Origin: CAWGCE01 sp964480915
GTDB taxonomy: Bacteria > Planctomycetota > Planctomycetia > Pirellulales > Pirellulaceae
Direction: 5' to 3'
DNA length: 29,295 bases
NCBI GenBank assembly: GCA_964480915.1
Contig: CAYZRS010000057.1
Span: 1-29,295 of the forward strand
Of this stretch, positions 1 through 7,446 are shown in pieces. Each line of letters begins with the position of its first letter. Position 1 is the stretch's first letter. The notes under the pieces were generated by a model. That model saw only the letters and a program-made list of their open reading frames with translations, was not told where the DNA came from and made no database searches. Position numbers and translations under genes: made by a program.

Positions 1-2
1 TG

Positions 3-683
3 AACCTTTGGCTGCAAGCTCCCTTGCCAGGGACGAATGCGACGACCGCGATCCGGCCGGACTCTGACCCGGCGATTTCGGGCCGCATCGGTCGAGCGCT
101 CAGAGAACTTCATTGCTTGAATGTGCCTGCCAACTTGACGCATGCGCACGCGGACGAGCTGAGCATTCTTCAAGGGCTTCTCCAGGGCGTCGCTGAGAAA
201 AAGAAATCGATGGCTGCCGACATTACTGCGGTCATGGAGGGCGTGTCGAGCGCGTTAGGCCGATTTCCGACAAAGTCGGTGACCGGTATTCACCGCGATT
301 TTTATCCGGCACAAGTCTTGATAGCGGGTGACGACAAGGTCGCGTTTGTCGATTTCGACCTGTTTTGTGTGGGAGACCCGTTGATCGATGTGGGGAATTT
401 CGTCGCCCATTTGAAGGAAACGGCGCTTCGCGAATACCACGATGCCGACGCCCTTCAACATCACGAGTCGCGATTCTTGACATCGTATTGTGGCTCTGCC
501 GAATCGGTGGACGATCAGGCTGCCGCCATCGACGCGCACGTCTTGGTCTCCTTGGCTCGGCACATTTTTATCAGTCGCCGCATTGCGGCACGCAAACAAA
601 TCACGCAACCGATCATCGAGCTCTGCCTGCGATTGATCGGTGAACATCAGGATCGTTTTCACACTACCAATGCCGCACTCTGA
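3..683 (+). CDS. APH-fold phosphotransferase, C-terminal part (5' end cut by window)
   Basis: The reading frame is open from the first bases of the window (NLWLQAPLPG...), so the gene starts upstream; the TTG at 24 is probably not the true start. The protein has the C-lobe of the aminoglycoside/choline kinase fold: a Brenner-type catalytic loop HRDFYPAQVL around bases 290-320 and the metal-binding segment FVDFDLFCVGDPLIDVGNF around 349-405. The Asn usually found five residues after the catalytic Asp (HxDxxxxN) is Gln here. Families of this kind phosphorylate a hydroxyl of a small molecule with ATP; the substrate cannot be told from sequence. Nothing nearby suggests antibiotic resistance. The stop codon lies 35 bases before the likely start of the next gene, so the two could be cotranscribed. 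Confidence 0.8.
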   Translation, partial: NLWLQAPLPGTNATTAIRPDSDPAISGRIGRALRELHCLNVPANLTHAHADELSILQGLLQGVAEKKKSMAADITAVMEGVSSALGRFPTKSVTGIHRDFYPAQVLIAGDDKVAFVDFDLFCVGDPLIDVGNFVAHLKETALREYHDADALQHHESRFLTSYCGSAESVDDQAAAIDAHVLVSLARHIFISRRIAARKQITQPIIELCLRLIGEHQDRFHTTNAAL

Positions 684-705
684 TGGATGGCAAGAAGCAA
701 AATTT

Positions 706-715
706 GAGGTACCTC
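706..715. promoter_or_regulatory. 10-bp palindrome covering the ribosome binding site
   Basis: GAGGTACCTC is a perfect palindrome and includes the GAGGT that is the best Shine-Dalgarno match for ATG 719. In RNA it could pair only between molecules or as a very tight hairpin, so a regulatory role is speculative. Confidence 0.25.
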
Positions 716-718
716 GTC

Positions 719-2578
719 ATGTATGTTCCATTGCACCTTCATCATCCCACCCGATTCGTAAGCAGATCGCAGGTAGGGATCATCGCCTTGGTCTTCAGCG
801 TGGTCCTCACCGCGACCGTCGCGGCGCAAGACTGGAACAATTCAGGGACCGGCGATTGGGCATCTGCTGCGAATTGGAGCCCCAGTGTCGTCCCGTCGGC
901 TGGCGATTCACCGGCAATTAATAATGGTGGACACGCGACCGCATCGAATTCCACCATGACAGGGCCGATCGATCTCTTTCTGATCGATGTGGGAACCGAT
1001 GGAGGCACCGGCCAACTGACCGTGGATCAATTGAGTCTCACGCTCGACTCGAGCCTGGACGTCGGTGACGTGGCGGGCGTGTTTGCGACCGGTAGCGGAG
1101 TCAATGTCGTCAGCGATGGCATGGCGTCGATATCAAATGCGGCAACCTTGTCGTTTGGCGTCGGCGGGATCGGTGATATTAACTCGGGCCAAACAAGTGC
1201 CACGAATGGCGCAACGGCGATGGGGACCGGGACGGTCAACCTTGCCAATATCACCACCTTGCAGGTGGCGGGTGACATCGATGTCGGTCAAACTTCAGGC
1301 TCGGGCCAGGCGACGGGTAACGGGAGCGTCTCGCTGCAAGATATCTCGTCAACGGTTTCGGTCGGGTCGGACATCGACGTCGGTCAAACGTCGGCCGAAC
1401 TGGGCGGCACCAATCATGGCACTGGGAACTTTGTCGCGGAACGGATTGCGATGCTATCGATCGGTGGCGACCTGGACGTTGGACAGACGACAGGTGGTGG
1501 CCAAGCGAACGGAAACGGTTTTGTGAGTTTCTCGGACGTAGACGATGTGGCGATCGGGGGAAGTTTGGACGCCGGGAAAATTCGCGCCGCCAATGGAGCC
1601 AACCATTCGGCCGTTGCCGACGTCATGGTTAACGATTCGAACATGACGGTCGGTTTCGTGACGACGCAAGGCAGCATCGAAGTGGGAACGGTGTTTAGCT
1701 CTGAAAATTCGCGAGGAGTGTCGGTGGCAACGTTGACCGTCGATCAATCCGATATTCTCGTGGCGAATGACGTGCTCGTAGGTTCGTTGGCGTTGGGAGG
1801 GACATCGTCGCTCAATTCGGCGACGGGTACGTTGCACTTGATCGACAGTCGTCTCGACGCGCGGGACGTATCGGTCGCAACGCGATTGGATGGGACCGCC
1901 GGAGCGGTGCAAGGTCGGATTCAACTTGAACGCAGCCTGGCGATCGTCCAAGGCACTCTGCTGCTCGCCGATAACGCGACGCTAGCGATCCAAGTGGATG
2001 GGACGACACGAGCCCTCGGTGATGGCCTGACGACTGACTACGGCGCGATTGACGCCGACATCGCGCAGGTCGCCGGCGTTTTGGAATTGGAAACGGCGGC
2101 CAGTCATGGCGGACCAGGGGCCCGAGGCGTTGCATTGACGTTCGATTTGATCACTTCCTTGTTTGGAATCACGGGCGCCTTTGATTCGATCACCTACAAC
2201 GGCAATTCGATTGGAACGGCTCCGACGTATGTCGGCAGCACAAACAATGGTGAAGACGGTCTGTTTGCGAGCGTCGAGCAGGACGGATTGGGGATCCGCA
2301 TGACCGAGTTCTTGGCCTTGCCCGGTGATGCGAACGGTGACGGAGCGGTGAACGGCGCCGACTTCGTGATTTGGAACACGAATAAATTCACGAGCGGCAC
2401 GGATTGGGCTTCCGGCGATTTTAACGGCGACGGCGTGACCAACGGAGTCGACTTCGTCGTTTGGAATTCCAACAAATTCACTTCGGTTGACGCTATCGAC
2501 GTCGTGCCGGAACCGCACTCACTATCGTTGATGCTTGTGGTCTTGTTTTCGGCTTTGCGATTTCGGAAGCCATGGTGA
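719..2578 (+). CDS. secreted repeat protein with dockerin type I repeats and PEP-CTERM tail
   Basis: About 619 residues. An N-terminal hydrophobic segment ending in VAAQ looks like a signal peptide, followed by a W-N-rich start typical of planctomycete autotransporter-like surface proteins. Residues about 150-290 contain four to five imperfect repeats of roughly 33 residues with the core GDIDVGQTS, suggesting a beta-solenoid. Residues about 535-590 form a dockerin type I pair with two calcium loops (DANGDGAVNGADFV and DFNGDGVTNGVDFV). The C-terminus is VPEP, then a hydrophobic stretch, then RFRK, a PEP-CTERM sorting signal recognised by exosortase-type systems. I prefer ATG 719 because GAGGT lies about 10 bases upstream; an in-frame ATG at 683 overlaps the previous stop codon (TGATG). 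Probably a cell-envelope or matrix protein; ligand unknown. Confidence 0.8.
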   Translation: MYVPLHLHHPTRFVSRSQVGIIALVFSVVLTATVAAQDWNNSGTGDWASAANWSPSVVPSAGDSPAINNGGHATASNSTMTGPIDLFLIDVGTDGGTGQLTVDQLSLTLDSSLDVGDVAGVFATGSGVNVVSDGMASISNAATLSFGVGGIGDINSGQTSATNGATAMGTGTVNLANITTLQVAGDIDVGQTSGSGQATGNGSVSLQDISSTVSVGSDIDVGQTSAELGGTNHGTGNFVAERIAMLSIGGDLDVGQTTGGGQANGNGFVSFSDVDDVAIGGSLDAGKIRAANGANHSAVADVMVNDSNMTVGFVTTQGSIEVGTVFSSENSRGVSVATLTVDQSDILVANDVLVGSLALGGTSSLNSATGTLHLIDSRLDARDVSVATRLDGTAGAVQGRIQLERSLAIVQGTLLLADNATLAIQVDGTTRALGDGLTTDYGAIDADIAQVAGVLELETAASHGGPGARGVALTFDLITSLFGITGAFDSITYNGNSIGTAPTYVGSTNNGEDGLFASVEQDGLGIRMTEFLALPGDANGDGAVNGADFVIWNTNKFTSGTDWASGDFNGDGVTNGVDFVVWNSNKFTSVDAIDVVPEPHSLSLMLVVLFSALRFRKPW

Positions 2579-2600
2579 GCTGGACGCGTGCGGTGGAAGC

Positions 2601-2746
2601 AAGTCGGAGCCAAGTCGGAGCCANNNNNNNNNNNNNNNNNNNNNNNNNNNNNNNNNNNNNNNNNNNNNNNNNNNNNNNNNNNNNNNNNNNNNNNNNNNNN
2701 NNNNNNNNNNNNNNNNNNNNNNNCAAGTCGGAGCCAAGTCGGAGCC
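2601..2746. repeat. tandem array of an 11-bp unit interrupted by an assembly gap
   Basis: The unit AAGTCGGAGCC occurs twice directly before the gap (2601-2611, 2612-2622) and twice directly after it (2725-2735, 2736-2746), in the same orientation. The array starts 22 bases after the stop codon of the dockerin/PEP-CTERM gene and ends about 80 bases before the AlkD-like gene. The unit length is not a multiple of three, and no sensible reading frame runs through it, so it is non-coding. The true copy number is hidden by the gap. Confidence 0.9.
2624..2723. other. assembly gap, 100 N
   Basis: Exactly 100 undetermined bases, the usual placeholder for a gap of unknown size. Both edges lie inside the same 11-bp tandem repeat, which explains why assembly failed here. 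Confidence 0.95.
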
Positions 2747-2825
2747 ACGTGGTGCTGACATGACAGGCAGTTTCTGAATCGCTATCATGCGGCCAATCCC
2801 GTACACCTTATAAGAAGCAATAACG

Positions 2826-3533
2826 ATGAAAAATGTCTCTCAGGTGATGACCGCCTTAAAAAAGAAAGGGTCGGCTCAGACTCGCAAAATATACACCAGC
2901 CATGGTGCGCCCACGGACCAAATGTTCGGGGTCAAAGTGGCCGACATGAAGGTGATTGCGAAGCAGATCAAGGGCAATCACGAACTGGCGCTTGAACTGT
3001 TCGAGACGGGCAACTCGGACGCCATGTACCTCGCCGGCATGGTGGCCGATGGTTCGCAGATGACCAAAACGCAACTCAACCAATGGGCCAAAGATGCCAG
3101 TTGGTATTTTCTCTCGGAATATGCCGTGCCCGGTGTCGCGAACGAGCATCCCAAAGCGGCCGAATTGGCGACCAAATGGATCAAATCAAAACAAGCGAAT
3201 GTCGCGGCGACTGGCTGGTCAACCTATGCTGGCGTCGTGGCGACTCGAGAGGATGATGAACTCGATCTCCAAGAGATCAAATCGCTGTTGGCTCAGATTG
3301 AAAAAGGGATCGACAAAGCACCGAATCGAGTCCGCTACACGATGAATGGTTTTGTTATCTCCGTTGGCGGTTACGTCAAGCCATTGGCGAAGCAGGCAAA
3401 AGCGACGGCTAAGAAAATTGGTAAAGTCGATGTCGAAATGGGCGGCACGGCCTGCAAAGTTCCGCTGGCAACCGAATACATCGACAAAGTTCTCGCACGA
3501 GGCGGCAAGAAACGAAAAACGATCAAATGCTGA
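2826..3533 (+). CDS. DNA alkylation repair protein, AlkD-like HEAT-repeat glycosylase
   Basis: 235 residues, the usual size for the family. The sequence shows the family layout: an N-terminal helix, the segment MFGVKVADMKVIAKQIK near residues 37-53, a run of helical HEAT-like repeats, and a basic C-terminus (GGKKRKTIKC). Enzymes of this family remove N3- and N7-alkylated purines, or protect DNA by binding them. It faces ada across 67 bases, which supports a role in alkylation damage repair. The ATG at 2826 is the natural start. I cannot separate a classic AlkD from the non-catalytic AlkF/AlkC-type relatives without alignment. Confidence 0.8.
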   Translation: MKNVSQVMTALKKKGSAQTRKIYTSHGAPTDQMFGVKVADMKVIAKQIKGNHELALELFETGNSDAMYLAGMVADGSQMTKTQLNQWAKDASWYFLSEYAVPGVANEHPKAAELATKWIKSKQANVAATGWSTYAGVVATREDDELDLQEIKSLLAQIEKGIDKAPNRVRYTMNGFVISVGGYVKPLAKQAKATAKKIGKVDVEMGGTACKVPLATEYIDKVLARGGKKRKTIKC

Positions 3534-3600
3534 TCGAGGCGTCTACTTGCGCTGATGGGGCGCCCCGTGGTGCGATTTCTTGCGAGCAATCAGCCAGACC

Positions 3601-4671
3601 CTAACAACCGGCAAGCGATTGCTGCCCCTGTTCGATCTCTAACAATCGTCGCTTGCGCCACAGCCCGCCGCCATAGCCGGTCAGCGCGCCGTCGGCACCG
3701 ATGACCCGATGGCAAGGAATCAAGATGGAGATGCGGTTGTCGCCATTGGCCCGCGCCACGGCGCGGACGGCGGTTGGTTGACCGATGGAGTCGGCTTGCT
3801 CGCCGTACGATCGTGTCTTCCCCAAGGGAATCGTCTGCAACGCCGACCAGACCCGTTGCTGAAAGTCGGTACCGGCCGGGACCAACGGGATATCGAAAGC
3901 TGGCAGGTCTCCGACGAAGTAAGCGTCTAGTTGTTTTTGCAATGGGCCAAACCAGGGGCTGGCTCCGGGTAACGCTTTTGCTTTGAGCCGTTTTTGAATG
4001 CGGGTCAGTTGCGTTTCTAACATCGGGCGGTCGGTGAATTCGAGCAAGCAAATACCGTCGGCCGTGGCTCCGGCCAGCATCGGGCCAAGCGGTGTTAGGA
4101 TCCGCGTGATCGAGATGACGGACTGTCCGTCGGTTTGGGTGGGAGCGGCCCCCAGCGTTTTCTTGAATCCATCGCCGAAGCCGCTCAACGATGCGTAGCC
4201 ACTTTGAAATGCCGCCGCGGCCACGGGCTCCTCGTGCTGGATCTGACCGAATGCCTGATTGATGCGACGCAGGCGTAAATACGCGGCGAATGTCATCCCG
4301 TGCGATCTTTTGAACCAGCGACTGACACGTGCCGGATCGAGTCCGCGTTGCCGCAGGTCGGCAGCACGTAACCGAATTGTCGTGTCCCGTTCTAGTTCCT
4401 CCAGCAGCGGAACCAGCCAGTCGGGCGTTTCACCGAGTGCCATTAACGGGCGGCAGATCTTGCAGGCCCGATATCCATTGGCGATCGCTGCCCGTGAGTC
4501 GACGAAATACTCGACGTTTTCTGGCTTCGGTTTGCGTGCCGTGCAGGAAGGTCGACAAAATATGCCGGTCGTTCGAATCGCTGCGAGGAAAATTCCTTCA
4601 AAACGACTGTCTCTTCGGACGAGCGCGTCGTACATGATTTCCCGACTAGGGAGCGTTTCGGTTGTATTCAT
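3601..4671 (-). CDS. ada: Ada: methylphosphotriester/O6-methylguanine-DNA methyltransferase and transcriptional regulator
   Basis: 356 residues, full length for Ada. Residues 1-75 hold the zinc and methyl-acceptor site with cysteines at 39, 43, 70 and 73 (FCRPSC...CKIC), each one position from the Escherichia coli Ada residues. Residues about 90-180 are an AraC-type DNA-binding region (ARVSRWFKRSHGMTF...FGDGFKKTLG). The C-terminal half is the O6-methylguanine methyltransferase domain with IPCHRVIG, acceptor Cys320. Ada takes methyl groups from DNA onto its own cysteines; methylation of the first domain turns it into an activator in E. coli. The start ATG 4671 is assumed; ATG 4635 (MYDALVRRD) is an in-frame alternative that matches many family members. 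It is convergent with the AlkD-like gene and divergent from the GAF gene. Confidence 0.93.
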   Translation of the reverse strand: MNTTETLPSREIMYDALVRRDSRFEGIFLAAIRTTGIFCRPSCTARKPKPENVEYFVDSRAAIANGYRACKICRPLMALGETPDWLVPLLEELERDTTIRLRAADLRQRGLDPARVSRWFKRSHGMTFAAYLRLRRINQAFGQIQHEEPVAAAAFQSGYASLSGFGDGFKKTLGAAPTQTDGQSVISITRILTPLGPMLAGATADGICLLEFTDRPMLETQLTRIQKRLKAKALPGASPWFGPLQKQLDAYFVGDLPAFDIPLVPAGTDFQQRVWSALQTIPLGKTRSYGEQADSIGQPTAVRAVARANGDNRISILIPCHRVIGADGALTGYGGGLWRKRRLLEIEQGQQSLAGC

Positions 4672-4825
4672 CGCTTGCCGCCTTGCAGGTCAAAATTGCC
4701 AACGAGCGCTTGAAAATAGCAGTTCCATTTTGCTCGACAACCGCGAATTGAACACAGAATTCAAATTTGTGCGACGCTCTGTTCACGAACGGCACCGAGA
4801 AGGTTCTCCGGCGGCGGGTTGGCAA

Positions 4826-4847
4826 TTCCCCAGTGGCAGTGGGGGAA
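4826..4847 (+). other. small stem-loop upstream of the GAF gene
   Basis: TTCCCC and GGGGAA form a perfect 6-bp stem around a 10-base loop, about 60 bases upstream of the GAF-gene start and in the region between the divergent ada and GAF genes. No known riboswitch is recognised; it may be incidental. Confidence 0.25.
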
Positions 4848-4909
4848 GGTCCTCTTTCATATTGGGTAAGAATCCGGATGCTGGTGTTTTCATTGGGAGG
4901 GGATACCAA

Positions 4910-5623
4910 ATGAAATTTCAGGAAATCGAATCGAAGCGGCTCGCTGCGCTCGTGAGTTACGACGTCATGGATTCGCCAAGAGAAGAAGTTTACGACGACT
5001 TTACTCGGCTCGTTGCTCATGTATTCGACGTGCCGATTGCCTTAATTAGTCTGCTTGACGAATCGCGGCAGTGGTTCAAATCGAAAATCGGCATCGACAC
5101 TTGTGATACGGCACGAGAATTGGCTTTCTGCAATGTTGCGATCCAGCAAGAAGGTGCTTTCGTCGTCCATGACGCGACGAAATCACCCGAATTTCGCGAC
5201 AACCCTCTGGTAACCGGCGAGCCGCAGATTCGCTTCTATGCCGGAGCCACATTACTCACGCCCGACGGACTGCCGATTGGTACGTTGTGTGCCATTGATA
5301 CAAAACCGCGCTATCCATCGGCCGAACAGGTCGAAGCATTGCAGGCGCTTTCGAGGCAAGTCATGGTGCAGTTCGAATTGCGACGCGTCAGTCGTCAGCT
5401 TGCTGACAGCGTTGCCAATGTGCGAACGCTCGAAGGACTCATTCCCATTTGTATGCATTGCCACGGCATGCGAGATATCGAAAGTGGTGAATGGAAAGCG
5501 CTGGAAGATTATCTGGCCGATCGGACAGCGGCCAGCTTAAGCCACGGGATCTGCGATGAGTGCATTGAATTGCACTACCCAAGTTCAGGGGCTGCTTCTT
5601 TGCGGCCAATTGCCATCGATTGA
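4910..5623 (+). CDS. GAF-domain protein with a CxxC/CxxC C-terminal module
   Basis: 237 residues from ATG 4910, which has GGGAGGGG about seven bases upstream; the frame is open far upstream, but that part is antisense to ada. Residues about 20-165 form a GAF domain of the type found before sensor kinases and cyclases (DESRQWFKSKIG, FCNVAI, FYAGATLLTPDGLPIGTLC). Residues about 178-225 carry a module with ICMHC and ICDEC pairs and SHGIC before a terminal LHYP; the same module ends many response regulator and PAS proteins, and the four cysteines could bind a metal. There is no kinase, GGDEF or DNA-binding output domain, so it probably senses a small molecule or redox state and acts on a partner. 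Confidence 0.8.
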   Translation: MKFQEIESKRLAALVSYDVMDSPREEVYDDFTRLVAHVFDVPIALISLLDESRQWFKSKIGIDTCDTARELAFCNVAIQQEGAFVVHDATKSPEFRDNPLVTGEPQIRFYAGATLLTPDGLPIGTLCAIDTKPRYPSAEQVEALQALSRQVMVQFELRRVSRQLADSVANVRTLEGLIPICMHCHGMRDIESGEWKALEDYLADRTAASLSHGICDECIELHYPSSGAASLRPIAID

Positions 5624-5624
5624 G

Positions 5625-5834
5625 TTGCCAGCGGCAGCGTGCCGATTTCCCATCTGTTCGGTGTGGGAGGCTGGCACGCNNNNNNNNNNNNNNNNNNNNN
5701 NNNNNNNNNNNNNNNNNNNNNNNNNNNNNNNNNNNNNNNNNNNNNNNNNNNNNNNNNNNNNNNNNNNNNNNNNNNNNNNTTGCCAGCGGCAGCGTGCCGA
5801 TTTCCCATCTGTTCGGTGTGGGAGGCTGGCACGC
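5625..5834. repeat. two copies of a 55-bp hairpin-forming repeat flanking an assembly gap
   Basis: Bases 5625-5679 and 5780-5834 are identical over 55 bases in the same orientation, with the gap between them. Inside each copy GCGTGCC and GGCACGC are inverted, and within them TCCCA and TGGGA, so one copy can fold into a long imperfect hairpin with an 11-base loop. The first copy starts one base after the stop codon of the GAF gene. This looks like a REP-type palindromic unit or a short tandem array; more copies may lie in the gap. Confidence 0.85.
5680..5779. other. assembly gap, 100 N
   Basis: Exactly 100 undetermined bases, flanked on both sides by the same 55-bp repeat. The true length is unknown. 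Confidence 0.95.
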
Positions 5835-5939
5835 CTTGAACGGCTGGCATCCGGTCGGGCGAAAGTGATGTGCATCATCGGTAGGAGCCGGCTGCGACCA
5901 GTCTGGTTTCGTTTCGGCGTCCCCTGCGATGCGTCGCAA

Positions 5940-6380
5940 CTATCTGGATCGCTCGACTTCTACGCTGAGATCATTCGCACCATCAGTGATCTCAAAACGT
6001 AAGGGCGAAGTTGCGTAATCAGAGTAGGCTTGATCGACAGGATCCCCATGATCGTGTTTCATCTCGGGGCCCGAATCCGTCGCCAAGAATTGCATGACAA
6101 TGGCCTGGTGTTGGCCGGCGACGGCGCCGTCGCCATTTTCGTACGTTCCCAGCACAAAGTTACCGTTGCGATCGATTTCGCTGCGTGCATTAAACCCGTG
6201 TTCTAGCGACCTCAGCTCGATGACGCCGGTTCTTACTTCGGCGCCGTCAGGAAACGTGACTCTTCCACGAACGGGGAAGGTTGGGATCCGGTCTGACGAA
6301 CAGCCGCAAATCATCGCCAGCACTGCGATTCGGATTAACTGCAAAGAGCGGGCTTGGCAGAAGTTCTTAGTATTTACCAT
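5940..6380 (-). CDS. small lipoprotein of the kind that follows DUF1559 genes
   Basis: 146 residues from ATG 6380. The N-terminus has a basic start, a hydrophobic stretch and ICGC, a lipobox placing the modified Cys near residue 27. The mature part begins PVRGRVTFPDGAEV, then GVIELRS, FVLGTYENGDGAVAGQHQAIV: a single beta-sandwich like transthyretin or carboxypeptidase regulatory domains. Its start codon lies inside the 3' end of the DUF1559 gene, a 14-base overlap that implies translational coupling. Pairs of this kind are very common in planctomycetes, but their function is not known. The frame is open further upstream within the DUF1559 gene, but that part is not plausible protein. Confidence 0.75.
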   Translation of the reverse strand: MVNTKNFCQARSLQLIRIAVLAMICGCSSDRIPTFPVRGRVTFPDGAEVRTGVIELRSLEHGFNARSEIDRNGNFVLGTYENGDGAVAGQHQAIVMQFLATDSGPEMKHDHGDPVDQAYSDYATSPLRFEITDGANDLSVEVERSR

Positions 6381-7350
6381 CGGCGCGATGACATAAGTTA
6401 GCGAGTGTCGAAGAATCAATGAGGTTGTCGATCGCTCGTACGCTGCCATCGGCCAACGCGAAGTTGCAAATGCCAGGGTGCCAGCTTCCGAATCCGAGAA
6501 TGGGACCAGGTTGATCGTCTTTGTTTCTGGCGAGTGGGACGCCCGGGCCGCCGATCCGAGCGAAAGCTGCAAGGTTCTCCCCGTTATAGATGGGGCCATC
6601 GAAAGGTGATTCCAGTAGCGAGTCTGGCGTCACGTGCGACTCACCGACCAGAAAGGTCTTGCTTGTTCCATCGCGCAGGTCCTGATGCTTGACTTTGTCG
6701 ACCCACGTGACCGGTCGATCACCGTCGCAAAGGGCTCGGCTGGAAATGATCACACCAGTTCCGTTGCCACCGCGATAGAAATCATCGGGGCCCCCAACCG
6801 CGCCGGGAGAAGGATCGCCGTGGTTCCCAGCGTAGTCACCAGTGGCGCCTCCTAAAATTCGAATGAATACCATCGTGCCACATCCGCAAGAAGAATACCG
6901 CATGCCCATTTCCCGACGCGATGGGACGATTGCCTCGTCAGCGGTACGACGTGTCGGACAGATGAAAGTCGACACGGTACGATTGCGCAGCGACTCTGAA
7001 TGGGTGTCATACGGGCTGTTGACGTCCCATTCGACAAACGTTGCCGATTCTTCCATGAACGGCAAGACGCGCACCATCCATGATGGGTGTTCACCGCCGC
7101 AGGCATTGCCAGGCTCTGCGTCCAAAGCAGGTTCTAACCTAGCGGGCGGAAACGCACCTTTGACTTCGGCGAAACTAATCGTCGCCAACGAAATTTGCCT
7201 GAGGTTGTTTTGGCACATAACGCGACGAGTTGCTTCCCGCGACGAGTTGACTGCTGGCAGCAAGAGCGACACCAATACGCCAATGATCACGATTACCACA
7301 AGCAACTCGATCATGGTAAAAGCGGCACGCGCTCTAAATGGCATCCTCAT
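6367..7350 (-). CDS. DUF1559 pseudopilin-like protein
   Basis: About 327 residues from ATG 7350 (ATG 7344 is two codons on; a longer frame reaches 7425). Residues 11-35 are a type IV pilin/pseudopilin N-terminus, FTMIELLVVIVIIGVLVSLL, with the Glu at position 5 after the cleavage site, as needed for prepilin peptidase. The rest has DUF1559 features: CQNNLRQISLA, a central region rich in Cys and Gly, and the C-terminal GSWHPGICNFALADGSV motif. DUF1559 proteins exist in tens to hundreds of copies in planctomycetes; their role is unknown but is presumably linked to a type II secretion or pilus-like apparatus. Cotranscribed with the lipoprotein downstream. Confidence 0.9.
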   Translation of the reverse strand: MRMPFRARAAFTMIELLVVIVIIGVLVSLLLPAVNSSREATRRVMCQNNLRQISLATISFAEVKGAFPPARLEPALDAEPGNACGGEHPSWMVRVLPFMEESATFVEWDVNSPYDTHSESLRNRTVSTFICPTRRTADEAIVPSRREMGMRYSSCGCGTMVFIRILGGATGDYAGNHGDPSPGAVGGPDDFYRGGNGTGVIISSRALCDGDRPVTWVDKVKHQDLRDGTSKTFLVGESHVTPDSLLESPFDGPIYNGENLAAFARIGGPGVPLARNKDDQPGPILGFGSWHPGICNFALADGSVRAIDNLIDSSTLANLCHRADGKY

Positions 7351-7446
7351 GTTGTGGTTCGCTTTCGTTCGAATGTCGTCATGGTGGGCGCGCAAATTGG
7401 GCGCTCGTTTCCTAGTGTACATCAAACGTCAGACCAGGCAAGAAAT

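Noticed and set aside
255..662. Minus-strand open frame of 135 codons inside the phosphotransferase gene
   Set aside because: It is the antisense shadow of a clearly coding frame; no domain, SD or independent coding signal.
1454..2518. Long minus-strand frames opposite the dockerin/PEP-CTERM gene
   Set aside because: Antisense shadows favoured by the codon bias of the real gene; the Arg/His-rich translations are typical of shadows.
2601..2746. CRISPR array at the 11-bp repeats
   Set aside because: Units follow each other without spacers, are too short for CRISPR repeats, and no cas genes are present.
2493..2806. Open frames running through the first N gap
   Set aside because: They depend on undetermined bases and on the 11-bp repeat; no protein character.
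3557..3566. GGGGCGCCCC palindrome between the AlkD-like and ada stops as terminator
   Set aside because: It lacks a loop and a T-run on either strand, so it does not meet the criteria for an intrinsic terminator.
4259..4909. Upstream extension of the GAF reading frame
   Set aside because: The extension is antisense to ada and lacks an SD, whereas ATG 4910 has a strong SD and begins at the usual position of the family.
5439..5939. Minus-strand frames over the second N gap and the 55-bp repeat
   Set aside because: They read across undetermined bases; the repeated peptide simply translates the hairpin repeat.
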